This document shows, in pieces, positions 11,801 to 19,279 of a stretch of 64,000 bases of DNA. How positions within the stretch are numbered: the stretch's first letter is position 1; each line of letters opens with the position of its first letter. Under the pieces are notes generated by a model. It saw only the letters and a program-made list of their open reading frames with translations, did no database searches and was not told the origin of the DNA. Location of the stretch: positions 496,001 through 560,000 of the forward strand of contig NZ_BNJJ01000001.1 in the NCBI RefSeq assembly GCF_016587435.1, read 5' to 3'. Source of the DNA: Dictyobacter formicarum (GTDB lineage Bacteria > Chloroflexota > Ktedonobacteria > Ktedonobacterales > Ktedonobacteraceae). Position numbers and translations under genes: made by a program.

Positions 11801-14800
11801 TCTGCGATTTCATCAAAAAGCTGAACAGGCAAGGTATTTCTGGTCTGCTAGCGCTTGCGAACCAGGAGCAGAGTGACTCGAGGCTATTTCAGCCACCCCA
11901 AGGGGTGGAAGTCTTTCTCCTGCCGGAGTTCGTCCTGCAGTATAAACCTACTGCTAGTGTGGGTACGCCCTATCCTGCGGAAGATGTTGACTTCACGTAT
12001 GGCGCCCCCTACGCGCTCTACAATTGGGAACTCTTCTTCCACATCCCGTTGACCATTGCAATCAGGCTGAGCAAGAACCAGCGTTTTGAGGAGGCGCAAA
12101 AGTGGTTCCACTACATCTTCAATCCGACAACGGATGGAGCCTCGCCCTCGCCGCAACGTTACTGGAATGTCCTGCCGTTCCTCACTACAGCACCCGAGCG
12201 CATTCAGGAGACGCTGGCGCTACTCGACTACACTGGTAGTGACCAGGACATGCTGCAGCGGAAGGCGCAGGTCGAGCAGCAGGTTGATGCCTGGCGGCGC
12301 ACCCCCTTCAGTCCGCATCCCATTGCCCGACTGCGTCCCATCGCCTATCAGAAGTACGTTGTCATGAGCTACATCGACAATCTCATCAACTGGGCCGACC
12401 AGTTATACAGGCAGGAGGCGCTGGAGTCGATCAACGAGGCAACCCAGCTCTATGTGCTTGCCTGCGAGATACTTGGGCCGCGTCCGCAGGAAGTACCGGA
12501 CAGGACTTCCAAGGGCGACATGAACTACTATGATCTGACACACGCGAAAGATGCGAGCTCGAATCAGGCGCACTCGATTATCGATAGCTTCTCGAATGCC
12601 ATGGTAAGCCTGGAGACGCAGTTCCCTTCCAGCAGCAGCACAAACCCCAATGGCGATGGACCAAGCCCTGCGGCAATGCTGGGTTCGGTCTCAAGTTTCC
12701 TCTTCTGCATTCCGCAGAACGATAAACTGCTCGGGTACTGGGACACCGTCGAGGATCGCCTCTTCAAGATTCGTCATTGTATGAACATCGAGGGCGTGGT
12801 GAGGCAACTGCCGTTGTTCGCACCGCCGATTGACCCCGCGCTGCTGGTGCAGGCATCGGCCCTGGGCGTCGATATTAGCAGCGTCTTGAATGATATCAAC
12901 GCCGCGACGCCGCACTACCGCTTCACTTATATGCTGCAAAAAGCGCTAGAGATCTGCTCCGATCTCAAGGCTCTTGGATCATCGCTGCTCGCCGCATTGG
13001 AGAAGTGCGATGCGGAAGCATTGGCTGCACTGCGTGCTGCGCAGGAGACAAGCGTGCTGCGGGCAGTACAACGGGTTAAGGAGCAACAAATTGAGGAGAC
13101 AAAAGCAAATCGCGAGGCGCTGGATGCTACCTTCGCGGCGACGAATGCACGCTACACCTTCTACAGTACCATCGCATTCATGAACGATTGGGAGACAACC
13201 AGTCTTGTGCTTCTCTCAGAAAGTACCATACTGCAAACCGAAGAAAACATCGTGGAGCTGGCCTCTGCTGCAGAGAGCGCATCCCCAACCATCATAACTG
13301 GTGTGGCGGGAGGTTTTGGGAGCCCGGTCGCGCTTGTGTCGGAGGGGGGCTCTAATATTGGGCAAGCCTCACAAAGTGCTGCCAGGGCCGTAGGCATTCT
13401 GGCTGCCCTTGCCAATACTGCTAGTATGATGAGTTCAACTATGGGTAGCTATCAGCGGCGCGCAGATGAATGGAAGCTACAGGCGAACATGGCGGCTAGC
13501 GAATTGAAGCAGATTACCAAACAACAGGTAGCGGCCGACATCCGCTCTACCATCGCACAGTACGAACTTGAAAATCACATGCAGCAGATCGACAACGCTG
13601 CCACCATCGAAGATTTCCTGAGCAACAAGTACACCAATAAGGATTTGTACGACTGGATGATTTCGCAGGTCTCTGCGCTCTTCTTCCAGACCTACCAGTT
13701 GGCCTATGACTTGGCGAGGCGCGCGGAGAAGGCCTACCAGTTTGAGCGCGGTCTTACCAGTTCGGACTACATCAAGTTTGGTTACTGGGACAGCCTCAAG
13801 AAAGGCTTGCTTGCGGGTGAGCGGCTCTATCTCGATCTCAAACGCCTGGAAGCGGCCTACCTGGATCAGAATAAGCGCGAGTTTGAGATTACAAAACATA
13901 TCTCCCTGGTGCTGCACGACCCCATGGCTCTGATCGCACTCAAGGAGACGGGCACATGCCTGGTGACTCTGCCTGAGGCGCTCTTCGATATGGACTATCC
14001 AGGACACTACATGCGCCGCATCAAGGGAGTCACCCTGACCATCCCCTGCGTTACGGGGCCATATACGAGCGTCAACTGCACCTTAACGCTGCTAAGCAAC
14101 AAGATTCGCATCGATAGCAATGCGTCACAACCCTATGCAGAGCACGAGGAGGACCAGCGCTTCATCACCACCTTCGGGGCCATCGAGTCAATTGCTACGA
14201 GCACAGCGCAGAACGATAGCGGCATGTTCGAGGTGAACTTCCGCGATGAGCGGTACCTGCCGTTCGAGGGGGCTGGTGCCGTATCGACGTGGCGTATCGA
14301 TATGCCCAGGGACTGCAACGCCTTTGATTTTGAGACGATCTCGGATGTAATCATCAGGTTGAACTACACCGCACGCGGCGGGGGAGCGCGTTTGCGGGAT
14401 GTGGCGAAGCAAGGAGCAACATTACCCGCGACCGGACAGCAGGGCGGCAATGTGGGAACGGTAGCTTTCCCGGAACAGGAGAATCTCACGCGGTTGTTCA
14501 GCGCCAAACATGAGTTTTCGAGTGACTGGTATCGCTTCCTACATCCAACTGAGGCAGCGGCTACACAGGTACTCAACTTGTCCTTAACAAAGGAGCGATT
14601 CCCGTTCCAGTATCGCGGCAAGAAGATCGAGATGACGACAATGATGCTTTTCTTAAAGCTGAAAGATGGAGCGACATATGATGACGGGAAGCCGCTTACC
14701 GTTGATCTAAAGCGCGAAGGTACGGCAGTGGCGGCAGGAGACGCATTCAAGGTCGCTGGAAGCCTGGTTGAGAACCTGCCATCTGTGAGCGTGGCGCTAA

Positions 14801-14907
14801 GTGGACAGGGTGATCTGGGGCAATGGTCGCTCGAGTCCAAGAAGGGTGATGTAAGTGCAGATGTTATCGATGATATATGGATTGTTTGCCAGTATTCAGT
14901 AAAGTGA
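5833..14907 (+). CDS. TcA-type toxin-complex subunit (pore-forming translocator)
   Basis: 3,024 residues, start set by GGGAGGGAAACC before the ATG. TcA proteins form pentameric bell-shaped pores that bind cells and inject the BC-encapsulated effector. The conserved N-terminal motif LCDCDHCHSVYSPAAYFVDL lies near residue 514 in the alpha-helical shell/VRP1 part. The neuraminidase-like segment has WSWMKRYRVWEANRK near 1457. A Ser/Thr/Ala-rich low-complexity stretch at about 1877-1968 probably is an extended linker. Long helices at ~2300-2680 fit the channel, with a Gly/Ala/Val-rich tip near 2490 (GVAGGFGSPVALV). The C-terminus (~2690-3024: LVTLPEALFDMDYPGHY, GGGARLRD) matches the TcB-binding domain. 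It is longer than the ~2,500-residue Photorhabdus TcdA1. It follows the TcBC gene on the same strand, completing an A+BC set. Confidence 0.93.
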   Translation: MPDINTLRLSGAALDKSILENLTGNTDSKAFIAETLNTTLRNKLATALSARGYTVLADLISKTGPVDLAVNKDVPLRTFVTNQVQSRMPGDPTLKKAVEDAISQLSNTTTVGDLLGLNEPLTEHPEFRGEVQKVQLSAVLGTSPMLANPDLQTKLINLYATHEGTAEQFWDMLRQQPDFKAPGLVENIQFTGQLDALTLGSVAVMKALQDMYQRRSIQSVRDLTKLDSNAWKQIVSSSADGIPAQVPGATQDERVINYVTIITSTLREAFPTAYIAQSIAQPVQADLALVQRVLGLNPGLNPAASLPAMLNLTGLSADEQQKAKDALATLRQEIKTYPAFEYQTALAAGGTALQNPVRQAVAQFFINASDFDFRDTHIATYINNHKDTALKGIDDKYKAAVQAQLERIQRVFRVTPQVDAINTLLGEGLDSAYNIASMPETVFMQRFQSKLSGETQARLVYSQAQYLNSMTLHTFTQIRQTANDVFPAVIGSSNDVAEVVKQIPNWETLFGPLELCDCDHCHSVYSPAAYFVDLLQFLAKSAPTNNLTPLDVLFERRPDLQYLKLTCENTNTPLPYIDLVNKILETYVALDDSTTISLDDEVTAGQATAQNTSPGVTTEELQANPEYTREEAYEKLRTTIYPLALPFHRPLEIVRTYLKNLGSSRYEVMKTFQRNSGPSDQAIAYEYLKLSPEEYNIITSTTLTSAHSLWEFYGYSAAVVLTKSWEVHIASVPECLDRLGITYLDLVELVKTRFLNPAQSITLDFEPPQDAIMPDPCDLRNMKLKNLDTTDTFLGKLHRFVRLWKKLGWSIRDLDRTMSALGAGDIDATFIQKLALVTQLQDKLNVPLAQLLSFWSTIDTAGDDALYIKLFLNRAVLKPTDPVYSAFVLNSDGTELQNIGAKLSDFLLVILGALRITAADWALLNATNTLSDDTLNLKNLSILYRYTVLARALGLSIKNLLTLKDLTSKDPFGAHEPASTRAFVDFAQKVRQSGFSLAQLDYLYRHHAEPNGGVAPLQEDTNFLIKNLQAGLQRIASENVVQPDPSGDLVRRKLSIILESKLVEQAMSIIDGSSTQSKTDQETFIQKHFAVFLTASSGPGSVSDAQSTLIGNTNMSKEERLAYLLTPLVAYLAGSLSQSFIKQSLGNALKLDAPTIDALLTRIIKTQELTDTNRPVLADFLALVNDSLTSFTQAVQAYLLLKKAAMLINGFSLSSREITYLAASGSQFAGFDFNALPLATPEKTETLLKQWELLYDYATLRNSLPKGETGLIDVFETTSLSDLKTKLYKATNWDPAQLDALIGQQDINLTTVDAFRQIALLVQFQACMQLSRRLSVSVDHLFEWAANTSDAKQAQEVKDTVKAKYDDVSWLDVAKSLNDELREQQRDALVAFLLTTGRMKQHQVHTDSQLYEYFLIDVDMSACMLTSRIVQANATIQLFVQRCLMNLERQVSPTAIDARQWSWMKRYRVWEANRKVFLYPENWIEPALRDDKSPFFKELETELLQKDITADSAEQAFLNYLSKLDEVARLEICGLYWEEEAQGVLDWRDLSDLRKTEEENILHVFGRTFATPHIYYYRQYRLHDNSGWTPWEKVTADIESDHLIPVVYNRRIHLFWPIFAEKSDPDAQNTSQSNPAPKPAKYLEVKLAWSEYKQGKWAAKQASKVGIVSQILEREKHFFRALVDSNGDLVIQDVQKDSIPLGDVNSTEILRIATFQFMGCHGTIDAHPTSVADDNYTTTIQYADSLINDAVKVGVVTLPNSQFPYNTQSSFMTLVGERGQGLTLITGDFDQYDYLDSKTLAGLEVQIPTLEGTPSTYSILPADEFRQFALQAPFFFQDAQRTYFVTPYYSIPIVIFQRPDLVSFSFNRSAGISPADGTASRVDPSIFASHAATVVEGNTSTNALTGQPATNGTAVLRTTTRRADVTTSATTSQPSTTTSSASSASGAPDNTTPAVSTAGTGKVTAFSPSSIWRRRYPTHVQFTTYFHPHICDFIKKLNRQGISGLLALANQEQSDSRLFQPPQGVEVFLLPEFVLQYKPTASVGTPYPAEDVDFTYGAPYALYNWELFFHIPLTIAIRLSKNQRFEEAQKWFHYIFNPTTDGASPSPQRYWNVLPFLTTAPERIQETLALLDYTGSDQDMLQRKAQVEQQVDAWRRTPFSPHPIARLRPIAYQKYVVMSYIDNLINWADQLYRQEALESINEATQLYVLACEILGPRPQEVPDRTSKGDMNYYDLTHAKDASSNQAHSIIDSFSNAMVSLETQFPSSSSTNPNGDGPSPAAMLGSVSSFLFCIPQNDKLLGYWDTVEDRLFKIRHCMNIEGVVRQLPLFAPPIDPALLVQASALGVDISSVLNDINAATPHYRFTYMLQKALEICSDLKALGSSLLAALEKCDAEALAALRAAQETSVLRAVQRVKEQQIEETKANREALDATFAATNARYTFYSTIAFMNDWETTSLVLLSESTILQTEENIVELASAAESASPTIITGVAGGFGSPVALVSEGGSNIGQASQSAARAVGILAALANTASMMSSTMGSYQRRADEWKLQANMAASELKQITKQQVAADIRSTIAQYELENHMQQIDNAATIEDFLSNKYTNKDLYDWMISQVSALFFQTYQLAYDLARRAEKAYQFERGLTSSDYIKFGYWDSLKKGLLAGERLYLDLKRLEAAYLDQNKREFEITKHISLVLHDPMALIALKETGTCLVTLPEALFDMDYPGHYMRRIKGVTLTIPCVTGPYTSVNCTLTLLSNKIRIDSNASQPYAEHEEDQRFITTFGAIESIATSTAQNDSGMFEVNFRDERYLPFEGAGAVSTWRIDMPRDCNAFDFETISDVIIRLNYTARGGGARLRDVAKQGATLPATGQQGGNVGTVAFPEQENLTRLFSAKHEFSSDWYRFLHPTEAAATQVLNLSLTKERFPFQYRGKKIEMTTMMLFLKLKDGATYDDGKPLTVDLKREGTAVAAGDAFKVAGSLVENLPSVSVALSGQGDLGQWSLESKKGDVSADVIDDIWIVCQYSVK

Positions 14908-15384
14908 CACCACTGAGTCCTCATAAGCCGAATAGAGGTTGATGATTTGCCAGTTGTTTGTTGCTTCAGGGAACAACTTTAATAGAGGATCGTCCCAGAA
15001 CAGGGACAAACAACTTGCTGGCTGAGGCTTATCTCGCTATTTATATGCATCAAGAGAGATTCTTCTTAGCCAGGCATTCAGTTTGCCTTGTTCTTGGATG
15101 GCCTCCAAAACGGAGCATATGAACCTTGACTAATAAACAGGGAGTGTAGGAAACCTCACGCATTGACTGGTGAGGAGTTCTTGCTCTGATTTCAACCCCC
15201 TCGTATTTAGTCAAAGTTCATTGTCTCCGTTTTTGTTATCAAGAAATTTTGCCGTGATCCCTTCCAGGACAACATCAAAATCCTCAATGAGGGGAAAAGT
15301 GTGAAGAGGCAATTGTTCCGCTAATGGATAGTGTTTTCGATCAAGCAGCGGAGGTAAAGGAACATCGTTGCGCCAAAATGGAGG
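14908..15384. other. Intergenic region after TcA
   Basis: No convincing gene. A weak stem (TTGTTTGT at 14954 with ACAAACAA at 15006, loop of 44) could help termination but lacks a clean T-run. Confidence 0.4.
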
Positions 15385-15567
15385 TCACTCCGTGTCTGTA
15401 TAGGTTGGCCCATCTAACATTTCAAAGAGGACTTCAATTTTCCGAAAGAATGGCTGACACCTTTGGCAAACATTTATTTCCTCGTGTTTTCCCGAGGGAA
15501 GCGTTTTCACTACAAAACGGAATAACTCTCCCCAGTCAGCTTGTTTTCCGCAAGAAGCACATTGCAT
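15385..15567 (-). CDS. Small zinc-ribbon-like protein
   Basis: 60 residues from ATG 15567, chosen because GGAGGAGAG lies 6-8 bases upstream; a longer frame to 15633 lacks such a site. Two CxxC pairs, CASC near the N-terminus and CQRC about 30 residues later, suggest one bound zinc. The middle (FRFVVKTLPSGKHEEINVC) and an acidic, aromatic C-terminus give no family. No operon partner: the nearest minus-strand gene is ~250 bp away. Function unknown. Confidence 0.55.
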   Translation of the reverse strand: MQCASCGKQADWGELFRFVVKTLPSGKHEEINVCQRCQPFFRKIEVLFEMLDGPTYTDTE

Positions 15568-15821
15568 CGTGTTCTCTCCTCCAGCACATCTAAACGATAG
15601 GCTCTCAGTATGCTCGGTGAGATTGTACATCATTGCTCAGTTTCTTTACAACAGAGATATATCCCTTTGTACACAACATGTCTCGTGAATCCGCACTAGG
15701 GAAGCCACACAGCTTCTCGTTCATACTTAGCTTTATATGACTACTGCTATATTCTACAAAAGCAGGAAAAGCTCATAGTACCGTATTCACTTTTATACTG
15801 ATTGGTATTCAGATGCAGAGA

Positions 15822-16016
15822 TCATCTCTTTCTTCCACGCCCTCCAGTTCTTCCTGGGCTAAACCAGCCTATTTTGCCGACTCTGGTACGCTTATCAACG
15901 CCAAAGACTGACCCTCCTGATGAATTTTTCCACATGCTCGAGCTCGAACGGCGTCTCGGTTTTCTTGAACGCTTGGAAAAGCCTTTGAAAAGGTCATTGA
16001 AGATTGACTTTGCCAT
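15822..16016 (-). CDS. Small basic hypothetical protein
   Basis: 64 residues from ATG 16016, which follows a strong site (GGAAGGAGATATT). The sequence begins MAKSIFNDLFKGFSKRSRK and is rich in Arg, Lys, Ser and Gly throughout, ending GRTGGRGRKR. This looks like a nucleic-acid-binding or disordered peptide. No domain was recognised. The good ribosome-binding site is the main support; it could also be a chance frame. Confidence 0.4.
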   Translation of the reverse strand: MAKSIFNDLFKGFSKRSRKPRRRSSSSMWKNSSGGSVFGVDKRTRVGKIGWFSPGRTGGRGRKR

Positions 16017-16350
16017 AATATCTCCTTCCAACAAATCACCCATTCTTTAATAAATTATAGTGGGCTGATGAATCGCATTTCACGCGTTTAGCATTATTTT
16101 TTGTTTATTTACTATTATACTTTTCTATCCTAATCCATAGTCTTCTGTGCAGGTATCGCAGATACATTAGTAGTGTGTAGAAGACATATTTAGCCACGTC
16201 ACCAAAAGTTAGTATGTGTATCGCAGTAGTACATGCATCTTTTTTAGTGAATGATATATTTTTAGCGTGTATACTTTATCATTGGATCTCCAAACACTGT
16301 ATCTATATAAAAACTTGTTGTAAAGGATTACGAAATTTTCTGGGGGATGC
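16017..16350. other. AT-rich intergenic region
   Basis: Distinctly AT-rich. It probably carries divergent promoters for the small minus-strand gene and the 16351 operon. No gene or clear hairpin seen. Confidence 0.4.
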
Positions 16351-17115
16351 ATGGAAGATATACACTCTATCCTTATAGGCATGCTGACAAATTTTGTCTG
16401 GGTGCCTGTCGGTGCGCTGCTGGCGGGCATCGGTTTCTGGATGAAGGTGCGTCTACCGAATCGAAAGCTCTGGCGTGCGAATGATCCATCGTGTCTGACA
16501 GTATGTGTGGCAACCTCGACAATGACCAATACAGGCCCTTACAGCCGCCCTTCTACCGGTATTGGACAGGTGCGCGCTCTAGCTCTCTCTGAGGGATCAT
16601 TGATCAAGGCATATAGCAAAAAGTTGGACATTCGCAATATTATTTTATCCGTTGAGCCACTCCAAGAACGTATTGAAAATGACATGCTTATCCTTGGCGG
16701 TCCGAAAAATAATAAGGTGGCGGATAAGTTCCTGAACTTACTGCATGATGAGCAACCGGCCATGCAGATCAAGAGCATGATCATCTGGAGAGTAAATCGT
16801 GTGGGTGGCAGGTGGGTGGACCAGGGTGCCATCGAATATGAAGGCCAGGCTGTAAACCGCCACGTTGAGATTGATTATGGCCTAATTGTGCGTACTCAAA
16901 GCCCCTTTACGTCACGAAGTCGGGTTGCTATTCTTTTCTCCGGTTCTCATACATATGGTACAGTAGCAGCAGCGAAATTTTTCACCGAGGATTTGCATAA
17001 GCATCTACGAAAGCTGACAAAAGACGGCAGGAAGAATTTTTCTGTGCTCATTAGTACGCACGTTGTAGACGGGCACCCCACAAAGATGAAAGTAGAGAGA
17101 AGCTACGCATGGTAG
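16351..17115 (+). CDS. Membrane-anchored protein of unknown function, partner of PP2C-like protein
   Basis: 254 residues. A single hydrophobic segment at ~6-30 (ILIGMLTNFVWVPVGALLAG) anchors the protein and leaves a cytoplasmic-type domain. That domain has short conserved-looking blocks: STGIGQVRALAL (~70), LGGPKNNKVADKF (~115), DYGLIVRTQSPF (~180) and AILFSGSHTYGTVAAAKFF (~195). The GGPKNN and SGSHTYGT blocks resemble ligand-binding loops, but I cannot name the family. Its stop overlaps the start of the next gene by 7 bp, so translation is coupled and the two products probably act together. Confidence 0.7.
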   Translation: MEDIHSILIGMLTNFVWVPVGALLAGIGFWMKVRLPNRKLWRANDPSCLTVCVATSTMTNTGPYSRPSTGIGQVRALALSEGSLIKAYSKKLDIRNIILSVEPLQERIENDMLILGGPKNNKVADKFLNLLHDEQPAMQIKSMIIWRVNRVGGRWVDQGAIEYEGQAVNRHVEIDYGLIVRTQSPFTSRSRVAILFSGSHTYGTVAAAKFFTEDLHKHLRKLTKDGRKNFSVLISTHVVDGHPTKMKVERSYAW

Positions 17116-18011
17116 AAGATACAGATAATCCTATCCATCAGACGGATTCTATCACCACTAAATATGAGGTTGTTGAGCAGGCACTTGTCTCGAAAACAGG
17201 GAGAGAGGAAACCTGTGAAGATGCTCTGTATGTCGGTTCTCACTTCGTGGCTGTAATTGATGGTGCTACTTCAAAGACTGACCGAAGATGGGATGGTAAG
17301 GCAGGTGGCAGAATCGCGGCCGAGATCATTAAGGAAGCGTTTGACCTTGTTCCGGCAGATACCACTGCTCGTCAAACAGTTGATATTCTTACGGCTGCGA
17401 TCCAGGCTCTCTACAAGCAGTATGAAGTCACCGATATTTTACAATCTGATGGTGTTCAAAGAGCGATTGCTGGTTTCGTTGCTCTCAGCATTGAGAGGAA
17501 GGAAGTCTGGTTCGTTGGCGACTGCCAGTGCATAATCGATCAGCAACTGGTTCAAAATACAAAAAAAATTGATGAGGTAACCTCCAACGCCCGATCTCTG
17601 TTTCTAGAGAGCGAGATAGCCAGCGGAAAAACGGTCGACGAGTTGCGAGAACACGATACAGGAAGAGAATTTATCTTACCCCTTTTAAAACGACAGACGA
17701 TCTTTCAAAATAATCCTGCGTCTGGACACTACTGGGTCCCCGTAATTGATGGGTTTGATGTGCCAGATGAAGGTATTCGAGTTATTCCATTGCCCGCTGA
17801 TGCTACCACTATCGTGCTCGCTTCCGACGGCTATCCATATTTAAAAGACACCCTGGAGGCATCCGAGCAAGCGCTCCAAGAGGTCCTCCAAGAGGACCCA
17901 TTGCTCTTCCATAAGTATAAGACAACAAAGGGATTGCAGCGTGGGAACGTTTCGTTCGACGATCGAGCATACATAAAAATTGCATTGAGGAAGGATACCC
18001 CTGGAGAGTAA
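17109..18011 (+). CDS. PP2C-like Ser/Thr phosphatase domain protein
   Basis: 300 residues. PP2C-type motifs in order: CEDALYVG and FVAVIDGAT (~38-55, the metal-binding DG), AGGRIAAEII (~70), EVWFVGDCQC (~135), TTIVLASDGYPYL (~235, the SDG motif) and SFDDRAYIKI (~285, the C-terminal DD). These support an Mg/Mn-dependent phosphoprotein phosphatase fold. The sequence is divergent from the RsbU/Stp types. It overlaps the membrane-anchored 16351 gene, so it may act on or be recruited by that protein. No dedicated kinase gene is adjacent. Confidence 0.75.
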   Translation: MVEDTDNPIHQTDSITTKYEVVEQALVSKTGREETCEDALYVGSHFVAVIDGATSKTDRRWDGKAGGRIAAEIIKEAFDLVPADTTARQTVDILTAAIQALYKQYEVTDILQSDGVQRAIAGFVALSIERKEVWFVGDCQCIIDQQLVQNTKKIDEVTSNARSLFLESEIASGKTVDELREHDTGREFILPLLKRQTIFQNNPASGHYWVPVIDGFDVPDEGIRVIPLPADATTIVLASDGYPYLKDTLEASEQALQEVLQEDPLLFHKYKTTKGLQRGNVSFDDRAYIKIALRKDTPGE

Positions 18012-18089
18012 CAAAAGAGGTGGCCGAAGAGGCAGATGGAGATAAGAGATTAAGTCTCTTCGGCCCTCACACGTTCCAGCGTCGTTTGC

Positions 18090-18563
18090 TTACTCTACCG
18101 GTAGTAAACATCCTTCTTTCTGTATATACCCGGGGATAAAAATACAGCCGATCTGAAAGCCGTTTGGGCAGGCAGTGTAAGAGCGATAGGATAAGTGTGA
18201 AACCTGCTCGAGCCACTTTCTGGCCAGATCTCTTGCGTGCTGCTGATTGCGTGCATAGACAAAGTGGTACGCATCAGTAGGATTTTCTTCTCCATGCGCA
18301 TCCGAACTGGCCCGTATAACCCAGAGAACCTGATACTCTTCCCACACCACAATGTCTACATTTTCCAGCGATAGCTCCAAGCCAATATGTTGTGCCAGGG
18401 CTGCGACTATTTTCTCGGCATCACGTTGAAAAACCGGTTGGCGCAGAAGCGCATGATACACGGTTCTCGTCTCTAATCCTGCAAGCGTTGCCAGAGTAGG
18501 AATATCAAAAAAATGAAACGTTCTGATCTGCTCTAAAGTCGGTTTCTTCTTTCTCTCTTCCAT
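18090..18563 (-). CDS. Hypothetical protein with N-terminal HTH-like segment
   Basis: 157 residues. Residues ~12-55 (FFDIPTLATLAGLETRTVYHALLRQPVFQ, then DAEKIVAAL) have the spacing of a Cro/C1-like helix-turn-helix. The rest (~70-157) has VWEEYQVLWVIRASSD, HFVYARNQQHARDLARKW and a small Cys-containing tail; no family recognised. It starts five bases after the stop of the 18781-18569 gene and is almost certainly co-transcribed with it. Its 3' end converges with the PP2C-like gene. Role unknown; possibly a regulator acting with the Cro-like protein across the divergent promoter. Confidence 0.6.
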   Translation of the reverse strand: MEERKKKPTLEQIRTFHFFDIPTLATLAGLETRTVYHALLRQPVFQRDAEKIVAALAQHIGLELSLENVDIVVWEEYQVLWVIRASSDAHGEENPTDAYHFVYARNQQHARDLARKWLEQVSHLSYRSYTACPNGFQIGCIFIPGYIQKEGCLLPVE

Positions 18564-18568
18564 TATGA

Positions 18569-18781
18569 CTATCCTATCGCTTGAATATAGATCTCAACAG
18601 TGATTTGTGCCGCTTCTTGCTCACCAACGATAGCCGCTAACTGCGCCTGTATATCGCCGATCGAGGTGTATTGATGATTGATGATGTCGTGAGATGCCGT
18701 GATCTTAAAGCCGCTCATTGCTTGCCTCATTGCCTCACATTCCATCTCTATTTTCCGCCTCAACAATGCAATTTCACTCAA
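18569..18781 (-). CDS. Small hypothetical protein, first gene of two-gene operon
   Basis: 70 residues, starting MSEIALLRRKIEMECEAMRQ, predicted mostly helical (possible coiled coil in the first 20 residues). No family recognised. GGAGCATCTC precedes the start. It leads the minus-strand operon with the HTH-like 18563 gene and is transcribed divergently from the Cro-like gene at 18954. The shared intergenic region contains three ordered 10-bp repeats. Confidence 0.6.
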   Translation of the reverse strand: MSEIALLRRKIEMECEAMRQAMSGFKITASHDIINHQYTSIGDIQAQLAAIVGEQEAAQITVEIYIQAIG

Positions 18782-18828
18782 GAGATGCTCCTTTCTATCC
18801 GATACGATGAAGAAAAAGCTCTAACATC

Positions 18829-18867
18829 ACAATGATAGCATTACAATGTATAACATTTCAATGATAT
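18829..18867. promoter_or_regulatory. Three tandem ~10-bp repeats, probable operator
   Basis: ACAATGATA at 18829, ACAATGTATA at 18843 and TCAATGATAT at 18858, spaced 14 and 15 bp, lie in the 172-bp gap between divergent regulator genes. Such iterons are typical binding sites of small HTH proteins. The Cro-like product of 18954 or the HTH-like product of 18563 are the obvious candidates. Confidence 0.5.
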
Positions 18868-18953
18868 CCCTTAAATACTATCGTTATTACCATATTCTGC
18901 TAGTCTTTTCGCTCTGATACACTTGCTTTGAACGAATACATAGGAGCGTTATC

Positions 18954-19169
18954 ATGTTGCGTCTCAGAGTAAAAGAGGTGGCTGAGGAGAAGGGGATAAG
19001 CATAGCTAAGTTAGCACGGAAGGCCGATTTAGATAATCGCACGGTCTATCGTATCGTCCACGATCCATTTGCTGAGATTACGACGATTACCCTTGCACGA
19101 TTGGCTGAAGCATTAGAAGTATCGGTAAAAGATCTCGTGGAAGACGTTCCTCCCTCCTCTAACAAATAA
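18954..19169 (+). CDS. Cro/C1-type (XRE) helix-turn-helix regulator
   Basis: 71 residues, essentially a single HTH domain. ISIAKLARKADLDNRTVYRIV (~15-35) fits the helix-turn-helix, followed by TTITLARLAEALEVSVKDLVE, the hallmark end of XRE domains. TAGGAGCGTTATC precedes the ATG. It is divergent from the 18781/18563 operon and separated from it by the repeat cluster at 18829-18867, suggesting autoregulation and control of that operon. Confidence 0.85.
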   Translation: MLRLRVKEVAEEKGISIAKLARKADLDNRTVYRIVHDPFAEITTITLARLAEALEVSVKDLVEDVPPSSNK

Positions 19170-19279
19170 ATTTAAACGAGCCATATCTTTTTATTCATTT
19201 ATTTTTTCTACTCTTGTTTGCGTTCCCTTACATTGACAAGTTTATAACAGTTTTATAACCACACAAAAAGGAATGCATG

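Noticed and set aside
14954..15013. Possible terminator stem after TcA
   Set aside because: Eight-bp arms with a 44-nt loop and no T-run; too weak to call.
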